The notes under the pieces: generated by a model
Seen by the model: the letters and a program-made list of their open reading frames with translations, nothing else
What the model was told of the DNA's origin: nothing
Database searches by the model: none
Source of the DNA: Aralia elata
Lineage: Eukaryota; Streptophyta; Magnoliopsida; Apiales; Araliaceae
Direction of reading: 5' to 3'
DNA length: 64,000 bases
NCBI GenBank assembly: GCA_034770075.1
Contig: JAVJAP010000132.1
Span: 106,942-170,941, forward strand
Shown here: positions 62,077 through 64,000 of the stretch, piece by piece
Layout: each line of letters begins with the position of its first letter
Numbering within the stretch: the stretch's first letter is position 1
Program-made: the position numbers and the translations under genes

Positions 62077-62760
62077 TCAGACCTTCTTCTCAAGACAGAG
62101 AAGAAGACAGAGCACACCATCTCCTACTGAAAATCTCTCTTTCAGGTTTGCCCCTATCTTGGCTTTCTTTTTCTCTTTCTAAAAGATGAAATTGCTAGTT
62201 TCTCAAAAAATCATTGATACCCTCTGTTATAATTTCTTGTTCTGTTCGATATATTTCCCATTTTGGTTGATGAATTATAGATTTCTCTGGGAAATGAAAA
62301 TGAAGTAATATGATTTTGATTGGGGTTTGTTTTCCGCTGAAAGTTCTGTGTCTAATCAGGGTTCTGAAATTTCTGAAGTGTCAGACCTTCTCAAGACAGA
62401 GCACATAATCTCCTACTGAAAATCTCTGTTCTATAGCTCAGGTTTGCCCCTATCTTGGCTTTCTTTTTCTATATATTTTTGTATATACATATATATATAT
62501 TATAAATGATTTTGTTCTACAAATTAAATGATGAAATTGCTAATTTCTCAAAAAACCGTTGATGGCTCTGTTATAATTTCTTGTTCTGTTTTATATATAT
62601 CCGATTTTGGTTGATGAATTATAGATTTCTTTGAACATTTCTGGGAAATCAAAATCAAGAAGTATGATTTTCTTATGAGCTGTTTGATTGGGGTTTGCAT
62701 TCTTCTGAAATCCCTTTTCCCCTCTTTGTCTAATTAGAGTTCTGACTTCTGAAATTTCTG
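62077..62760 (+). repeat. Tandem duplication of a leader exon and its splice donor
   Basis: Copy A is 62077-62378, copy B 62381-62760. Shared text includes TCTCCTACTGAAAATCTCT, the TCAG|GTTTGCCCC donor (GT at 62146 and 62442), GATGAAATTGCTA, and the block ending TTCTGAAATTTCTG. Copies differ by small indels. Confidence 0.88.
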
Positions 62761-62824
62761 TTTCTCAATGTAATTGTTATTTGGGATGTTTAGGGTTTTG
62801 ATTGGGTGGTTTTTTTTCCTTAAA

Positions 62825-63315
62825 ATTTCTTGAATGATTTATTGTAATTTATTTTTTTGACAAATGAGGTTTTGCTGAGTGTGTGTTTTGGCGATCTATT
62901 TGGCTTTTAATTAACTTTTCTGCTATTAGGTAAATTTCATTTTCTTATAATGTTGCTAAATATCAGTTTTAATTTCTTCAGTAATCATTGTCATGGGGTT
63001 AGTAATAGTTAATCGTGTCTTACACTAAAAGGGATTGCTATCTCTTTATCTTGAATGACTTATAGTTATTTATTTTTTGAGAAATGAGGGTTTTGTTGTA
63101 TGTGTTTTTGGCAATCTATTTGCCTTTTAACTTTGTTGCAATGGTTTCTTTGAGTCTTGAATAAGCTAGTAGGTAAATTTCATTTTCTGATATGTTGCTA
63201 AATATCAGTTTCAATTTGTTTTTGGGCTTTGTAACGATAATGGGATCATATTTTCCAGTAGTCATTGACATGGGATTAGTTAATAATTAATCGAATCTTA
63301 CACTAAAGGGTTTGT
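62825..63315 (+). repeat. Second tandem duplication, in the leader intron
   Basis: Copy A is about 62825-63035, copy B about 63045-63315. Shared text includes GGTAAATTTCATTTTCT, TGTTGCTAAATATCAGTTT and TCTTACACTAAA. It is not the same sequence as the duplication just upstream. Confidence 0.85.
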
Positions 63316-63567
63316 TTTCTTTAATTTATGGAATCTAGACATTTGTTGCAGTTAATTACCACGAGCAGTTTGATTAGGAATTGTTTTTTCCTAGCATCTC
63401 ACTATTTTTCTCTTCAGTTACATGCTAATTTATGTGCTCGGTAAAGCTACTGGGAAATATTAGAATGGTTAATATGCTTTGAAAGTTTACTGTATTTTAC
63501 TGAACTTTGGATTGTGTGGGTTCCTCTGTTAGGGATAATTTCTGAGTGTGCAATATTCATTCGAGTT

Positions 63568-64000
63568 ATGGCTAAGAAGAAACAAAGTGAATCTGTCCCA
63601 ACCAGCAGTGATAGGGTCCTAAGGCAACGAAAATCAACAACTGGAGGTGAAAAAGTTGATGGAAAGGACAAGGGGAAGATGCCTGTGGAAGTTAAAGAAA
63701 AGGCCAAGGGAAATAAATCTGGGGCAAATGAGGCTGGAAATGGTGAAAATGCTGCGAAAGAAAAGTTACAACACGGGGGAAATGCAGAGGTTTCTGGAAG
63801 TTCATTGAAAAATTGTGTTATGATTCAGCCAAAAGTATTTGTCTCTCTCCTCGCAGCCTTTACCGCCGTCACCGCCGTCATTGCCGTCACCGCCGTTGCC
63901 TCCCCCACCATCACCACCCACACCGCCCCCACTTCTTCCGCCCTCACATCCACCCTCACTTCCGCCCTCACTTCCACCGCCGCCTTCGCCTCCCAAACCA
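63568..64000 (+). CDS. 5' end of an unrecognised gene, open to the window edge
   Basis: ATG at 63568 opens MAKKKQSESVPTSSDRVLRQ and stays open for 144 codons to the right edge. The first 90 residues are Lys/Glu/Gly-rich and look disordered or nuclear. From about 63855 sequence composition changes to C-rich. The ATG frame there is Ala/Thr-rich, while the next frame (+1) gives a Pro/Ser-rich run such as PLPPSPPSLPSPP, the kind of text found in extensin-like proteins. A short GTATTTG...CGCAG stretch (about 63837-63858) sits at this change but is too short for a normal plant intron. A leader intron with donor at 62146 or 62442 is likely. I do not recognise the family. Confidence 0.6.
   Translation, partial: MAKKKQSESVPTSSDRVLRQRKSTTGGEKVDGKDKGKMPVEVKEKAKGNKSGANEAGNGENAAKEKLQHGGNAEVSGSSLKNCVMIQPKVFVSLLAAFTAVTAVIAVTAVASPTITTHTAPTSSALTSTLTSALTSTAAFASQT

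Noticed and set aside
63802..63996. Gly-rich minus-strand frame
   Set aside because: It is the antisense of the C-rich end of the plus-strand gene.

Overview
The window is a transposon-rich stretch of a plant nuclear chromosome, most likely from a eudicot. Spliceosomal introns, plant gene families (ALA3-type flippase, plant Ku80, URT1-type uridylyltransferase, EDR1/Raf-like kinase), Copia and Ty3/gypsy LTR retrotransposons, hAT transposons and AT-rich spacers all point that way. I cannot name the species. No plant gene in the window is both complete and intact. The best candidate for a live gene is the truncated one at the right edge (start about 63568).

1-4449: decayed gene fragments. A piece of an ALA3-like P4-ATPase (about 275-915) has a stop codon inside its phosphorylation motif. 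A piece of a Raf-like MAPKKK (1890-2150) has a stop and a frameshift. Both retain plant gene structure or frame. A 1.27-kb non-autonomous hAT-like element (2399-3665) follows.

4450-26649: the most striking object, a tandem array of about 18-19 units with a full period near 808 bp. Each unit carries a polypurine-tract-like G-run followed by TGATAG, which suggests the array grew from the 3' end and LTR of a Copia retrotransposon. Two different 4.1-kb hAT transposons (13977-18103 on the minus strand, 21433-25546 on the plus strand) sit in it with perfect 8-bp target duplications. Each still carries an almost complete three-exon transposase with one visible lesion in its coding exons.

26868-36940: a Ku80 pseudogene on the plus strand. 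Its first exons are absent and the array ends about 220 bp upstream of the first remaining exon. It has a 40-bp perfect palindrome with a deletion, a 1-base frameshift, and a 3' end that runs into a TA microsatellite. A small 1.9-kb LTR element (33094-34990) and a truncated hAT end lie in one of its introns.

38853-51574: a three-level nest. A decayed Copia element (38853-51574) has its 3' LTR split by a Ty3/gypsy deletion derivative (44640-51299), which itself contains a 2.9-kb solo LTR (46198-49074). The gypsy element and the solo LTR have exact 5-bp target duplications; the Copia duplication has one mismatch.

52196-55500: a minus-strand gene for a URT1-like terminal uridylyltransferase with five recognisable exons and one in-frame stop. 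55960-59270: minus-strand gypsy LTR and gag remnants. 59271-61463: AT-rich spacer with a 185-bp inverted-repeat MITE. 61464-61685: an N-terminal fragment of a NAC-alpha-like gene. 62077-64000: the 5' end of an unrecognised gene whose leader and leader-intron region carries two successive tandem duplications.
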